Below are positions 11,201 to 23,127 of a stretch of 64,000 nucleotides of DNA, piece by piece. The stretch is from Actinia tenebrosa (Eukaryota; Cnidaria; Anthozoa; Actiniaria; Actiniidae): NCBI RefSeq assembly GCF_009602425.1, contig NW_022258459.1, forward strand, positions 212,454 to 276,453, in the 5' to 3' direction. The position numbers and the translations under genes are program-made. Each line of letters opens with the position of its first letter. Position 1 is the stretch's first letter. The notes beneath the pieces are model-generated. The model was not told where the DNA came from, searched no databases, and saw only the letters and a list, made by a program, of their open reading frames with translations.

Positions 11201-12661
11201 ATTTATTAATGTTTATGAATGTTTTAAAACAGAAATGATTACAGATATATTGGAAACTATCAATAATTATGTACCTCAAGGGAATCTTCCCCTGCGTCAC
11301 TATCAATATTCATCTCTGGATCCAATACTTCTACTACATCTTCAAATACCTGAAATAAGTGATTAATATAATATTCATTTGCTTATTCATTTTTTCATTT
11401 ACCCATTTATTCATCTGCTTATTCAAGCACTCATTAAATATAACCTGCACATTTGTCTGGTGTTAGTGCCATGTTTCTTATTCTTTCATCTGCCATAGCA
11501 TTCATTCCAATAATATGACAGCTTACAACAGAAAGTAAAAACTAGAACAGTACCACCGTTGGATTATTTTAAATTTTATAAAAAAAGTTCATTTTCCCAT
11601 AGCATTTATTCTGTCATCTGACAACATTTATTTTAATAATCTCCTAACTCACATCAGGAGGTAAAGACTCTTCAAGATGAGAATACAAGGCTAAAGGGTG
11701 TTGCGTTAAGTTATATTCTATATCTTCTACATGCTCTCTCCTCTGTTGCTGTAAAGGTAATGCCCTAAAATAAAAAAACATTAATAAATAGGTCAGTATC
11801 AGTATAGCAGGGGCGTAGCCAGGCTTTTGCCTGGGAGAGGGGGGGGCTAAACCCATTTTTAGTACTTGGTAAGTCGAACTCATCAAGTAACGACATAGAT
11901 GTTTAGGTGTATGACATATAAGCAAAAAAATAATAGCGATAATTTACTTGGAATATATAGCTTCTGTTTTTGTAAACTTCTTTGGTATATTTCTTTCTAG
12001 ACTATCTTGTGAGCTGGTAATGGTTGGACCAAATCCCAGATCATCCTGTAAGTACACCAAACATAAGAACAAATTAAAGAGGGGTCCTATAAATAACACT
12101 TGTAAAAAGAACAACAACAAAAAACACTGACTGCTTCTCTTTAGCTCAAGATATTGGTGGTATAATATATGTGTGAATAAATACATAGATAACTTGCGAT
12201 GATAATCAATATAGTCTTTTTAACTTACTCTTTTTACATAGTTGTAAAAGGCCTCTGGAGGAAGACCATCTCTAAAATCATCACTACCTTTCTGGAGGAA
12301 CGTCCATTGAGACCCATCTAATATGTCTGATTTACCCCTTGTCTTTCTTGGTTTAATGTACTTATTATTCAGTCGTTCTCTGTACCTATTTAGATGATCG
12401 AAATAAATATACTATTACGTTATAAAATCTAAAGAAATTTCACATCAAAATTCTTAAGGGGAATAAAGAACGATGTTGGCTAAGGACCTCCAATTGGTGA
12501 TTTTTTAAGCTAATATTAAGTCACAATGAAGCAAATATTTTGATGAAAGTTATAGATCAGACAATAAGTTATAAGAATACTCTATCAAAATACCATGGTT
12601 GATGGCGTTTCTTGTCGTCTGTCTGGGTTTTTACGAGAAGTAAGTCATATTTGTGCGCCAT
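8256..12661 (-). CDS. FAM47E: FAM47E-like protein
   Basis: Thirteen exons join in phase on the minus strand: 12594-12661, 12229-12385, 11948-12045, 11653-11764, 11275-11349, 11114-11173, 10996-11027, 10401-10524, 10263-10316, 9785-9853, 9042-9173, 8723-8884 and 8256-8465. The product has 450 residues. The N-terminal part has SQWTFLQKGSDDFRDGLPP. The C-terminal part has VKYGAWYLSPKAWKSRP, DEPLQDPK and a tail with HGAKAFKDFV. Both blocks match my memory of the FAM47 family (FAM47E). The middle is acidic and Ser/Glu-rich with no recognised fold. FAM47E is reported to work with PRMT5 in arginine methylation; here that is family knowledge only. The start is the ATG in MAHKYDLLL, the first of the frame. 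The identity rests on two short blocks, so an unrelated ciliary or testis protein is possible, though less likely. Confidence 0.75.
9290..9405. mobile_element. Foldback (MITE-like) element, CAATAGACCT family, copy 1
   Basis: Inverted arms start CAATAGACCTTTCCCGAATT and end with the reverse complement. They extend inward through CGCTTGACTGG, with a loop carrying TTCAGTCTAGACTTCAAACCA. It lies in an intron of the FAM47E-like gene. A second copy is at 37544-37691. Confidence 0.85.
10732..10982. mobile_element. Two adjacent hairpin elements in a FAM47E-like intron
   Basis: A short hairpin at 10732-10801 has arms ATTAATCCCATAT/ATATGGGATTAAT and an inner palindrome TGTCCAATTA...TTAATTGGACA. Next to it, 10823-10982 is a foldback of about 160 bases whose two halves match almost end to end (GTAAT(G/A)GGA..., CCAATTAAGAAATAATT, GGCC at the centre). 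The shared CCAATTA...TTAATTGGACAG motif shows the two are related. Confidence 0.8.
11812..11865. mobile_element. hAT-like terminal fragment
   Basis: The motif CAGGGGCGTAGCCAGG followed by a G run is the typical end of many non-autonomous hAT elements. No matching right end is seen nearby, so this is taken as a fragment. It sits in a FAM47E-like intron. Confidence 0.5.
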
Positions 12662-15600
12662 CTTGGAATATTATCCTTGGAGTTTAGCTTTTAGAAACGG
12701 TTGCTTAGTAACAAGAAGATACCGCTGTTCATCATGATCGTACACTTTTTAAAACCCGCATGGCATTGTGGTATTTTAATTTACTGTTTTTTGCGCGCAT
12801 TCTGATTGCTTCGTTTTACTGATTTTTTTTGGTTGAAATTTTTTTAAATTTACGCATGGATCTTAAAAGGTCCTTTTAAAATCCATGATTTGCGGCAGAT
12901 AAGAAAGTTTGGAAATTTTTTTTTTCCTCATATGCTAGTTCGGTTCCCTTTGTCTAGATCAGTATGAAAGGACTTGGCATTTATATATTTATTTAATTAA
13001 ACAGAAGAATCTATTTCTTGCATGGTTATTCAAATGTTTCATGCAGAACATGATGGTATTTGTAAGTTTAATAACATGTAGAACAAAGACCATTCTCATG
13101 TCACAGCCTATCTAATTCAATCAAGCCGCGAAATGAACTCAGTCGTGTCAGAAGTGTCTAGGCTAGGGCCGTTCACAGCACAGTTTTTTTATATTCTATT
13201 CTATGATAGTGATATCATGTCAACCGGATCCAATCTGATCCATTACTTGACTTGATCGAACGAAAAGATAACACTGGAAAGGCAAATACAACCTTCTAAA
13301 CGGCGCCTTTTTTAGTTCTGTAATGAGATCTCGCGGCGCTCAGTACAACATCTAAGAACTAAGCCACAAAAGTTAAAGCATGATCGTCTCGATCGGTAGT
13401 GCTTTTATTTGATCTCTTCACTTTCGACTGTGAAACTTAGAAAAAAGAAGAAAAAATCGGAAGTCGAGCTGGATTACCGATTAAAAGCTAACTTAATTTT
13501 TCTTTTTTCAATTATTACTGAGGTCGTTATAAGCTAAACTGAACCAGTGATAGCATCTAATATCATTATCGTTTCTTCTGAGTTGGGTATTACCATGGCA
13601 ACCTAGCCGCAGGCTTAAGATGTGTTTATAGAGAGTGGCTAATTTTGTTTAGGGTAGTCCATGAATAAGTACTTCCTCTCCCTTTAAAGACTGTTTTCTG
13701 ATTCACAACACTACTAACAGTTTTGCTAATGTATATAGTTCAGTGATATCTTACATTTCCCCCATACATGATCTTTACAATTCTTAGAACCTTGAACCGT
13801 TACCTGACATTTGATTTCTTGTCCTGGGCTCAACAGATAATTCAACTTTCCTTTTAATCGTTTTAGGGCTTATCTAAGTTCGTGATTGTTCTATTTTTTC
13901 CTTTCTGGCTGTGGTTTGCTTGTCTTATCTTATTGTATCAAGGAAAATAATCTCTGAAAAGAAACAACAATCAAAGAAAAGATAGAAAAGGAAGGAAGCA
14001 GTTCTTTTCTTTGGTCAAAATATTTACTTAGCGTGACATCGACTTAGTTGTGTCCATGCCCAGAGGCGCAAGATAATCTAGAAGGTCAAGAAAAATCTAT
14101 CCGCTACCTTTGACTCAGATACTGATATATACGCTGTACTCAATCCGGCGTTCGGCATTATAGTCATTGATACACATATATCCATCAAACATGCTTTATT
14201 GACCTAGAAATTCAAATCAGTCCATTAACGAATACACGTTTGAACAGTTTTATTCAGTTCTATAGCACGGAGCCCTTTTTGTGATCCATCTTTTCGGTTC
14301 CTGTCTCCCATTGACGTAAATAGCAAAATTACAGGAAACTAAGATAGACTTTTGTTAAGTCAGTCAAGCCAGAGATTATTAAAGCAATTACCGCGTGTTT
14401 GCTGCCAGGCTGCGCGGGTGAATTAAAACTAAGTATCATAGGAATCAACTAGTAAATAACGACCTGCAGTTATCTCGTTTCGTCTAGATATACTAATGCG
14501 GCACATGACTGCGGCTGACTTTCAGTATATCAGCGAGTGCTGATCATGAGTCCCTATGCCGCGAACTCAATTTCAACTGATTTACTATAATAGATGTTTC
14601 TGGTAGAATTTATTAAAACTCGTCGAAAGAAATTTTAAATATTTATCAATGAATACCTATGAATCATAGTTTTACTAACAGTATATTCCTCGCTCCATAT
14701 TCTGTTCCATACTGAGAACTGATCCACTCTTCAAGTGCGGTTTACTTAGTGGTGATATTATGAAGAGGTTTGAAAAAGATGTTAAAGCGGCCTCTGATAT
14801 CTTATTATGTGGGCGTTGAGTCTTGAGTTAAATCTTTCAAAAGAAAACTTATCGATGTAAAAAAAGAACTACAAAAACGCGGTCTCCGCTGTGAGATATC
14901 AGCTCAGACAAATAACATGACAGCAATGGCTTTAGTTTAGCTTTACTGTATATTATAATGATACTTTTTATCCCTTTTTAGTACGTAAGTACCTTTGACG
15001 CTCTTAAAACGTCTTGCAGGCACAAACTCACTCTCACATGGTATAATGATGTCTTTAAGTTTTTAGTTCATTTGGATGTCTTTTTTATTGACGGCTGATG
15101 GTGCTGGCATCCAATTACGAAGTCCTAATCAATTTACTTGTCTAGAAACAGCAAAAACATCAAAATCATGCTCTTAAAGATGGTTATCAGATAAAAGCTT
15201 TTTCGGAATCGCTACTAAGCACGGTTCTTCATTCAGAAGACTTAATCAGTTCTGTAGCAGTCGAACGTGTGGAAAATCACTCGTTTAGATGAAGACTGAG
15301 ACATTCATTGATATGAATGGGTAGAATGTGATTCTTGTTTGAGATTACTACAAGGCAAATGATTGCCAGAACGGGGGACAAAATAACGAAAAAGAACCTG
15401 TCTATTATTGTTCTTCACGGAGTCTGATGATATGCACTTTAAGGTAAGGTATTCACAGATTTGAAATTTGGCGACCAATTTGAATAACTATTGTTCTTGA
15501 CAGACGGACAACCCTCTCTTACATGTGAACATTCAAAACGTTCGCCATTTTCTATTCGGTGTATATAAATTGCTTTTAAATGCATTGCTACTAAGAATCT

Positions 15601-18172
15601 TATTAAGCAGATACCGAGTTAGTGCTCGAACCAACTATGTCAGTGATATGACACATTTAGTGCCCTGCTAATGACGTCACAATGAATCTAAAAGAATAAA
15701 TTAGTAGATTACAAAAGCCAAAACTAGAGCGTGTTTAGTTCTGGCGCGGAATATTTGAGTTGAAGTCGGTTTCCATTCTTTAAAAAAACGATTTGACAAT
15801 ACGAATCCTTCCGACTATGTATAACTATACAACTATTTGCTTTGTTTTCATAGTGATGCGGAATAGAATATTCTATAGTATCGTGTGGAAGATAATAACC
15901 GCAATTTACTAAAAGTTTCGGATGCGTCTGCTCAAGCAGGTGGCTAGCTAGTGTTCAGTGAGTATATTTTTAGTATATGAGTATATGCTCAGTCGGCTCA
16001 AGGCTACGGCTAGACTGTGCCGCAAGTATTGAAAAGTACCGCAAATACTATTATAACCCACACATAAAACAAACTCTGGCACTGATCGTTCACCTCAGAT
16101 CTAATTGCACTGAATTGAGCGTGTTGGGTTTGCGGAGGGATTAAAACCCTGGAATCAAAGGAGCGACGCATGCAACAAACTCTAAGCTTCTAACATGCCA
16201 TGTCGAGTCCAGCAATCAAACCAGAGAATCCATTTAGAGATAAGGTGAGGTGCGCATATGCAGAAGAGCCAAACCATCCTTAATTTCTATAAGTATTGAG
16301 AGGCACAAATGGTTTTGGGAAATACGTCAAAATATCCAATATCGTTAGACACATGTACACTAAGGGTTTTAAGTAGAATTATGCCGTAGGCTTGGTGTAC
16401 CTTTATTAACTTAAAATAATCAATATGCCTAATTCATCGGTTTTCATGAACTTACATTATCAATAAATCAATTATATATGCACGATGAAATCGTTAAAAA
16501 ACAAAACATGACTCAAGTTTGTTTGATTCACTCATTTTAATTTTTTTGCCTAAATTCTTCCAATCCTTTTTTGTATTGATAAAAAGCGTTCATATCTGAC
16601 GAGAAGAGCAGAAAAGGCCAAATTGGTTTTAGCATGTTTAACTTTTCATTTTTTTACTTTTCCATAATTTGGTTTTCGTGCTTTTTCGTATTAAATCAAT
16701 ATTTTCAAGCGTCAAGTCTTAGATTTTGTCTGCGTCTATTGATTTTTTGATCCTATTGATAGTAACTCAGATCTTATGTTCAAGCAACATTGAATCAGTC
16801 GTACTTAGAACAGAACTTCACACAGGAAATGCTTCAATTCCATCATAGTATGTCAGTCACCTCAGGCACGAAACTAAAAGTCGGGATTGTTTTTGATGTC
16901 TCGTTTGGTTTTTTAATAAGATTAACCTTAAATACGCATTACTCTCTTGTTTTTAATCCTTCAAAAACGAAACCTGCTGACTTTAAAACAAACAACCTCT
17001 TTATGAGATATTCGCTTCTTTTCCTCTTTTTTGTCTTTGACTTTTGGTCTAGTCAATCAAATATAATCACAAAACGATAGTGCTCCTCCTTCAGGAGAGC
17101 GATGAATTGTTAACAAAACCTCAATATTTCATTGAGAAAAACCGTTAATATTTGGATGGCAATGGAAAAAACTCATTTGCCTAATTGCCGTTGAAAAAGA
17201 AAATGGAAAAAGAAGCAGATGTTGAAGCAGAATGAAAGGTGACGATCAACTCAACTCAATCTGATTCAATGATATGAAAGAATGAAAAACAGACATTTCC
17301 CATAGCCCAACACCTAACTAAAACAAAAACTGAAATCATTTGTCATTTTCAAAATTATTCAAAAGCATTTGTGGTGCTTGAGCTATTGCGCATGTGCGGC
17401 TTCTTTGCTTTTCTCATTAAGTCATCAATAAATAGACTGTTGACTTTCAGGTGAAATTCTTGTTTTCATTTAATCATGTAGCTCAGATATATACCAGCAG
17501 AACAATAGATAATCTTTTATTGGTTTAGTAATTACTATCCTTATACCAACACATCTAAATTGAAAAGTATGTCATCTAATACTCTAGCTTCGGCTTATGA
17601 TGCTCTGAAAAATGCGGTTTATTGAGTCCAAAGAGATGGGTTTCAAGTCTTATTCGTTAATTTTCCCCAAAAGAAGATTAAGGGCTCCCTAAAGAGAACG
17701 CATTGGAAACCTTGTAAAGTTTTAGTACGGCAGAGCTGAGAAAATAAGACATAGTTCAACTGGGAAAAAGTGCAGTTATCTGATGAGAAAAATCATGGTT
17801 ATTATTGTAGTTGTGTGTGTAATGTAATAGCATGGTTTTTCATTGCACGGATCATAGTCGAGTATTTACCATTCACGGCTTCACTTGTCATCTTCGCAGC
17901 AAGTCAGTCTGCATTTGATGACATCCTATAGGCATATCACACAGAAAACAATTACCATAACCAGTGTTTTATTTTGCATTTGGTTCATTTTGTTGTAGAT
18001 GGGAAGTGAAATGACGTCGCGCTCTGGCCGTCTAACCTTGGTTTTTGCTGTTATCGTGCATTGGATGAAAAAGAAAAACAGACCACACCATTGATATGAA
18101 AAGAAGGTCATCTCTCTGAACTACAGATCAAGTAGTTTACTTTCCTTTTGGAATACAGCTAATATTTCAAGA
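12662..18172. other. Intergenic stretch without recognised genes
   Basis: Between the FAM47E-like start and the receptor kinase start I find no frame that resembles a protein. The longest frame, 16790-17080, has 96 codons and random-looking composition. Repeats are not obvious. The segment may hold 5' non-coding exons and control elements for the kinase gene. Confidence 0.5.
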
Positions 18173-21100
18173 ATGTGGAGACTAAATAGAAGGAAACCAG
18201 TGATGCACAGCAAGGCTTTCTGCCGATGGGCATATTTCGGGACGGTATATCTCGTACTGATTGTCTATCCTAATCCAGTTGTCTCGGATAATTGTCCCAA
18301 GGGATGCAAAAACTGCAACGAAAGCGATGGATATTTCCACACAATCAGATTGGTGAGAACAGATTGTCTTCATAACTCCTGGATGATAGACGTACCACCA
18401 GGTTTACCAAGAACGATGGGGACATTAATTTTTAAATCGAACGCCGTGAAAACTATCAAAACCTCTTCCTTTCAATCCTACAAGTATTTGAAGAATCTGG
18501 ATCTTGCTAATAATAGGATCGAAAGCATTGAAAATCGTTCTTTTCAATATCAGGAACATTTAGAAAAATTGGATCTTATGAACAATCGCCTTACTAATCT
18601 AACAGCTGATATGTTTGTCGGCTTGCGTTCCCTCGAGAAACTAGACCTACAGAATAACCGCATTTCAAGTCTTTCTAGGGGAGTCTTTCGGAGTATGACT
18701 GAATTGAAATATTTGGACTTGCATGATAATCAAATATCGAGCATCGAGGATGGCGCTTTTGGTTTTTTGGACTACCTACAAGACATCGAGTTGGGTGGTT
18801 GTCAGTTGAAGAGCCTCCAAGCTGGATCTTTTCGAAACCTGATGTCTTTGAGAACAATTGATCTGAGCTTCAATAATATTGAATCCATTGATCCTGACAC
18901 TTTTAGCTGTTCTCCACTCCTAGAGACACTACATCTTAATGGCAATGGTTTAAAAGACGTCCCGGTGATCGTCCTTAGCAAACTGAGGTTACTAAAGGAT
19001 TTAGACCTCAGTGAAAATGACTTGACGTCCATTAGTTCGAAAGCTTTTTTCCATAATCAAGATCTTGAAATACTTAACCTCGGCCTCTGTGAGCTGAGCT
19101 TTTTACAAGAAGGGGCATTTGATGGACTGACGAATTTACGCCAGGTTTTTCTGAATGAGAATCCACTTGATTGTGATTGCCGCCTGAGATGGCTTTTACG
19201 TTTTTGGAATAAGTCGAAAGATATCTTCCAGGAAGCAGAACTTACCAACTGCACTAGTCCGACTCATCTTTCTGGAAAACCATTGATGGATTTATCACTC
19301 GCTGAGCTCAAATGCGACTGCAAAACATGCATACAGGATGCCAAGTGCAATGGTAGCGCATGCGCATCCTGCATTCAGGGAGGTGTAGCACAATCCTGTA
19401 ACTGTTCTCATCTATCCTTGGATGGACGTTCCTTGTGTCACAGTCACAATGGTAGTTGCATTTGTAGTCATTCCGTGCCCAAACCAACAACACGGAATTG
19501 TACATTTACGATGACCAACAAAACCTGCGATAGAAATGCTAGACTCGCAGTAGTAGGGAGGAGAAATATATCATGTCAGTGTAATGTTGGTTTTCAAGGA
19601 GATGGGGTAAGATGTTCAGATATCGATGAATGTGCTGCCGGAACTAACCAATGTCTTGAGAGGAAGTGTGCAAATACTTATGGGAGTTACTCATGTTATT
19701 GTGACCATGGTTACAGAGTCACAAAAATGAAATGTGAGGATATAAACGAATGTGACAATGACCCATGTTTGGGGCCATCAACCTGCTACAATACTCCAGG
19801 TGAGTAGATTCAATCACTAAGCTGCTTAAAACAGTTTTCGTATGGCTGTGAAAAGCTTGCGGCACAAACACGGTCGTGACACGGCAAGGCACACGTTAGA
19901 CCAATCACAGTTCACGAGAACTCACTCTCCATGGGTGGGGGGCACGACCACGCCCAAATTCTAGCGGAAAACATCACGGTCAAGGTAAGACACGCATATA
20001 GCCCGACTTTTTCAAAGTCAGTCCAGTCTCTGCGCCAACCCCAACTCGTTTCTGTCAGGGCTTATAAAACCACTTCATAGAAAAATTCGTTTTGGTCACG
20101 CTTTGGATTGTGTGACGTCACGCAACAACAGTCCATATGTTAAGCGAGTGTCGATTGATGATTGATTATCCCTATGTTTCTGCAGGGTCATACTATTGTG
20201 AGTGTAAAAGTGGTCACGCTATTGGAGATGAATGTTGGCCGGTGCCAAATAGCATACACATCAGAGTGACAGAAGTCCAATCAACTAGCGTGTTAGTCAC
20301 TTGGTCCAATGTAACAGATAACAGAGATACGATCAGGTCCATAACCATACTATACCGTGCATATGGTACATTGCTATCAGAGTGGCCATCTGCTCCTGAG
20401 ATCTATACGCCCAACACCACACAAGCTGTGGTCAAAAATCTCACCCCAGATACCTATTACACAATAAAAGTTGAGCTGAAGCTGATTTATAACATCTCCA
20501 TCTTCAGTGACGTGCAAACTTTCCAAACTAAAGAACTACCCACGAAAGGAAAGCCTTCGGGCTCTGATGGGAATAAGAGTGTTGTCATAGTAACAAGCTC
20601 TGTTGTCGGGTCTGCTGTTGCCATAGCAATCGCACTTTCGCTAATCGCCCTTTTCTTGAGGCGTAAGAAACCGAAAACAGGCGACGAAGAAACAGATGCA
20701 AATAGGCCGTACTTACAAGACCTGATGGAGATGAGAATGTTTAGCAGAGAAGCGAACCATGAAAACACACAAGGTAACTGCTTACTAACTGTTCGCACTA
20801 TATGTCCATTTTGTTCTTCAAAGGTATCTAATGAGCTTATAACTTGCTTCTGTCAGCAGTGTCTAACTGCATGGACGCATGGGAAATACCACGTGACAGA
20901 CTTAGAGTCGGTGAAAAGATTGGAGAAGGTCAGTTTGGCATAGTGCTGAAAGGAACCTTGACAACTAGTAAGTACCCATATATACAACCAACAACACTAC
21001 ACGGATAATCAATATTATATTATATTATTTATGGGTGGCATGGGTGGCGTAGTAGTTTACCGCTCGCCTCTCACCCACTGTGGTCCTTGTTCGAGCCCTG

Positions 21101-22568
21101 GCTCAGACTGGATCATATGTGAGTTGAGTTTGTTTGATGTGTTGTTCTCTCCCTTGCCACGAGGGTTTTCTCCGGGATCTCAGGTTTCCTCTCCGTAAAA
21201 AGTAACATGTGAGTTGAGTGTTGTATGTTGCAAATATAGAATGTAGTGGTAGTACGCGTGGAGGGAACCTCACGGAAGAGCCCCGTATGGGAAGTGATGG
21301 TTGTAAAATATAAGGTTTTTTTTTATTATAACAAATGGACAAAATGGATCGTTAAATAGTGATGTCATCTTTGCTCCTTAAAAGAATTTAGTCCAGATTT
21401 GTGTAGAGGTTAGCCGGAAAACCGACAAAAGAAAGCCAGCTATAGATCCTATTAAATTTGCCATTAAAGACGATTGATCCCTGATAGAAGGCTATTTAGC
21501 CTTATACTACTGAGTACCGCTCGTCAAGTAATAGTATCGGTTTGCTTTTGTGTAGGTGAAGGTCCTGTTAAAGTTGCCATTAAAACCATTAAAGGCGTGG
21601 ATCGGTTCGAAATGAAGGATTTCATGCAGGAAATGGACATGATGAAAGAGATAGGTCATCATCCAAATGTAGTCAGCCTACTGGGCGTGTCCTCCATAGG
21701 GGCACCGTTGTACATTATTACCGAGTACGTCGATGGAGGAGACTTACTTGATTTACTCAGATCTAGTCGGCGTACAGATGAAAGGTAATGAACGTGACTC
21801 GGGCTTTTCCGCAGTAAAACTGAGCCAAAAAATCTCATGACAATATTGGGTGGTGCCTGACTGCATTTTGAAAGTATTTTCGAAACTTTGGCTGGGCTAC
21901 CTTTGTTGACCCTCTTCTAGTCTTTTCAATCGTATTCTTTTTTTTAATGCTTCAGGTACGCAAATATGACCTCCATACTGAATTCTCGACAGCTGCTGGG
22001 AATTGCTCTGGGCGTGAGTAAAGGTATGAGTCACATTGCCTTGAAGAAGCTGGTTCATCGAGATCTGGCTGCCAGGAATGTCCTTATGACTACCGAATTG
22101 GTGGCTAAAATAGCGGACTTTGGACTTGCAAGAGACATTTACTGTGAAGGTATGTACGTCAAGACCGGTGGTGGTCGACTACCTATCAAATGGATGTCAC
22201 CAGATGCTATACGAGACCAGACTTATACCATTAAATCTGATGTATGGTCCTTTGGGATCTTGCTATGGGAGATAGTGACTCTTGGTGGCTCGCCCTATCC
22301 TGGTATACCAGTAAATATTCTACTAGAGAAATTGCTGTATGGATATCGTATGCCTAAACCTGAACACTGCTCTGATGAGGTGTATTCTATAATGGAAGAA
22401 TGCTGGGCTCTTGATCCCTCAATGAGACCTTCTTTTGATGATTTGTGTGAAGCATTGTCTCTGTTACTGTCCGAGGAAGGTCATACCTATATTAATATAA
22501 AAGCGATAAGCGCAGAACTAATTGTAAAGAACTCTGAACCAAAAGAGGAAAATAGTGCCTCAGTGTGA
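18173..22568 (+). CDS. Receptor tyrosine kinase with LRR, EGF and FN3 ectodomain
   Basis: Five exons join in phase: 18173-19799, 20186-20773, 20860-20967, 21556-21784 and 21956-22568, giving 1054 residues. A signal peptide (about 15-38) is followed by a Cys cap and roughly ten leucine-rich repeats (about 80-335; LxxLDLxxNxI pattern). A C-terminal LRR cap (NPLDCDCRLRWLLRFW), a Cys-rich stretch, calcium-binding EGF modules (DIDEC, DINEC; about 480-560) and one FN3 domain (about 561-659) come next. The membrane span is about 675-700, then RRKK. The kinase has GEGQFG (760-765), VAIK Lys784, HRDLAARN (Asp887) and DFG (Asp905), so it should be active. The loop has two spaced tyrosines (IYCEGMY) and SPD replaces APE. 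HRDLAARN and GGGRLPIKWMSPDAI mark a tyrosine kinase of the FGFR/Ret-like type. It presumably sends an extracellular signal to the cytoplasm; the ligand is unknown. No vertebrate receptor has this domain order. Confidence 0.9.
21033..21325 (+). mobile_element. tRNA-headed SINE, family 1, in kinase intron 3
   Basis: The head has an A-box-like TGGCGTAGTAGT and a B-box-like GTTCGAGCCC about 35 bases apart, the spacing of a tRNA promoter. The body contains TGTGAGT...GTTCTCTCC, TTTTCTCCGGG and CCTCTCCGT, and the element ends near a T run at about 21320. The same body appears at 58800-58950, 60092-60340 and, on the minus strand, at 52731-52866. Confidence 0.75.
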
Positions 22569-22603
22569 AAAAAAAATTGCTTGACAGGCGCGCTGACGAA
22601 ATT

Positions 22604-22793
22604 TCGTCACCATCACCATCATCACCGTCATCATCATAATGTCATCATCACATCATTATCATCATCATTATTCTGTCATCATCATCAACATCATCATTAC
22701 ATTATCATCATCATTATCATGTCATCATCATCATCATCATCATGTCATCATCATCATCATCATCTTCATCAACATCATGTCATTATCAACATC

Positions 22794-22825
<32 letters not shown>

Positions 22826-22932
22826 TACCATTATCAATATCACCACCACCACCATCATCATCATCATCCTCATCACCATCGCCATCATCATCATTACAAT
22901 TATCATCATCATGTTATCATCATCAATATATG
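22604..22932. repeat. (ATC)n microsatellite
   Basis: About 330 bases made of CAT/ATC triplets with interspersed ACC and GTC begin 36 bases after the kinase stop codon. It probably lies in the 3' untranslated region of that transcript. The frames reading poly-His or poly-Ser are artefacts. Confidence 0.95.
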
Positions 22933-22965
22933 CTATAACGACTACTCGTCGCTGGTATTCATCGC

Positions 22966-23127
22966 CAGGGGCGGATCCAGAAACTTTAGAAGGGGGGTGA
23001 CTATTACAAAGGTTTTACCAGGAATTCAAGGAAAGGGGGGTGACTGTTACTAACGATATACTGAGAAATTTGAGCAAAAGGGGGGGTGACTAGTCACCCT
23101 TTTTACCACCCCCTGCATCCGCTCCTG
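22966..23127. mobile_element. Non-autonomous hAT-like element
   Basis: The ends CAGGGGCGGATCCAG and CTGCATCCGCTCCTG are inverted repeats of the kind found on hAT elements. Three G-run/GGTGACT blocks lie inside. There is no coding capacity. An 8-bp target duplication is not clear. Confidence 0.75.

Noticed and set aside
16790-17080. 96-codon open frame in the gene-free block.
   Set aside because: Composition is random, there is no homolog I recognise, and AT-rich DNA of this length is expected to contain such frames.
20137-20185. Possible separate start of the kinase half at 20137.
   Set aside because: A good acceptor at 20185 joins the EGF module across the intron in phase (PG|GSYYCEC), so the upstream ATG is intronic.
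22581-23053. His/Ser/Ile-rich open frames after the kinase gene.
   Set aside because: They are translations of the ATC microsatellite and lie after a normal stop codon.
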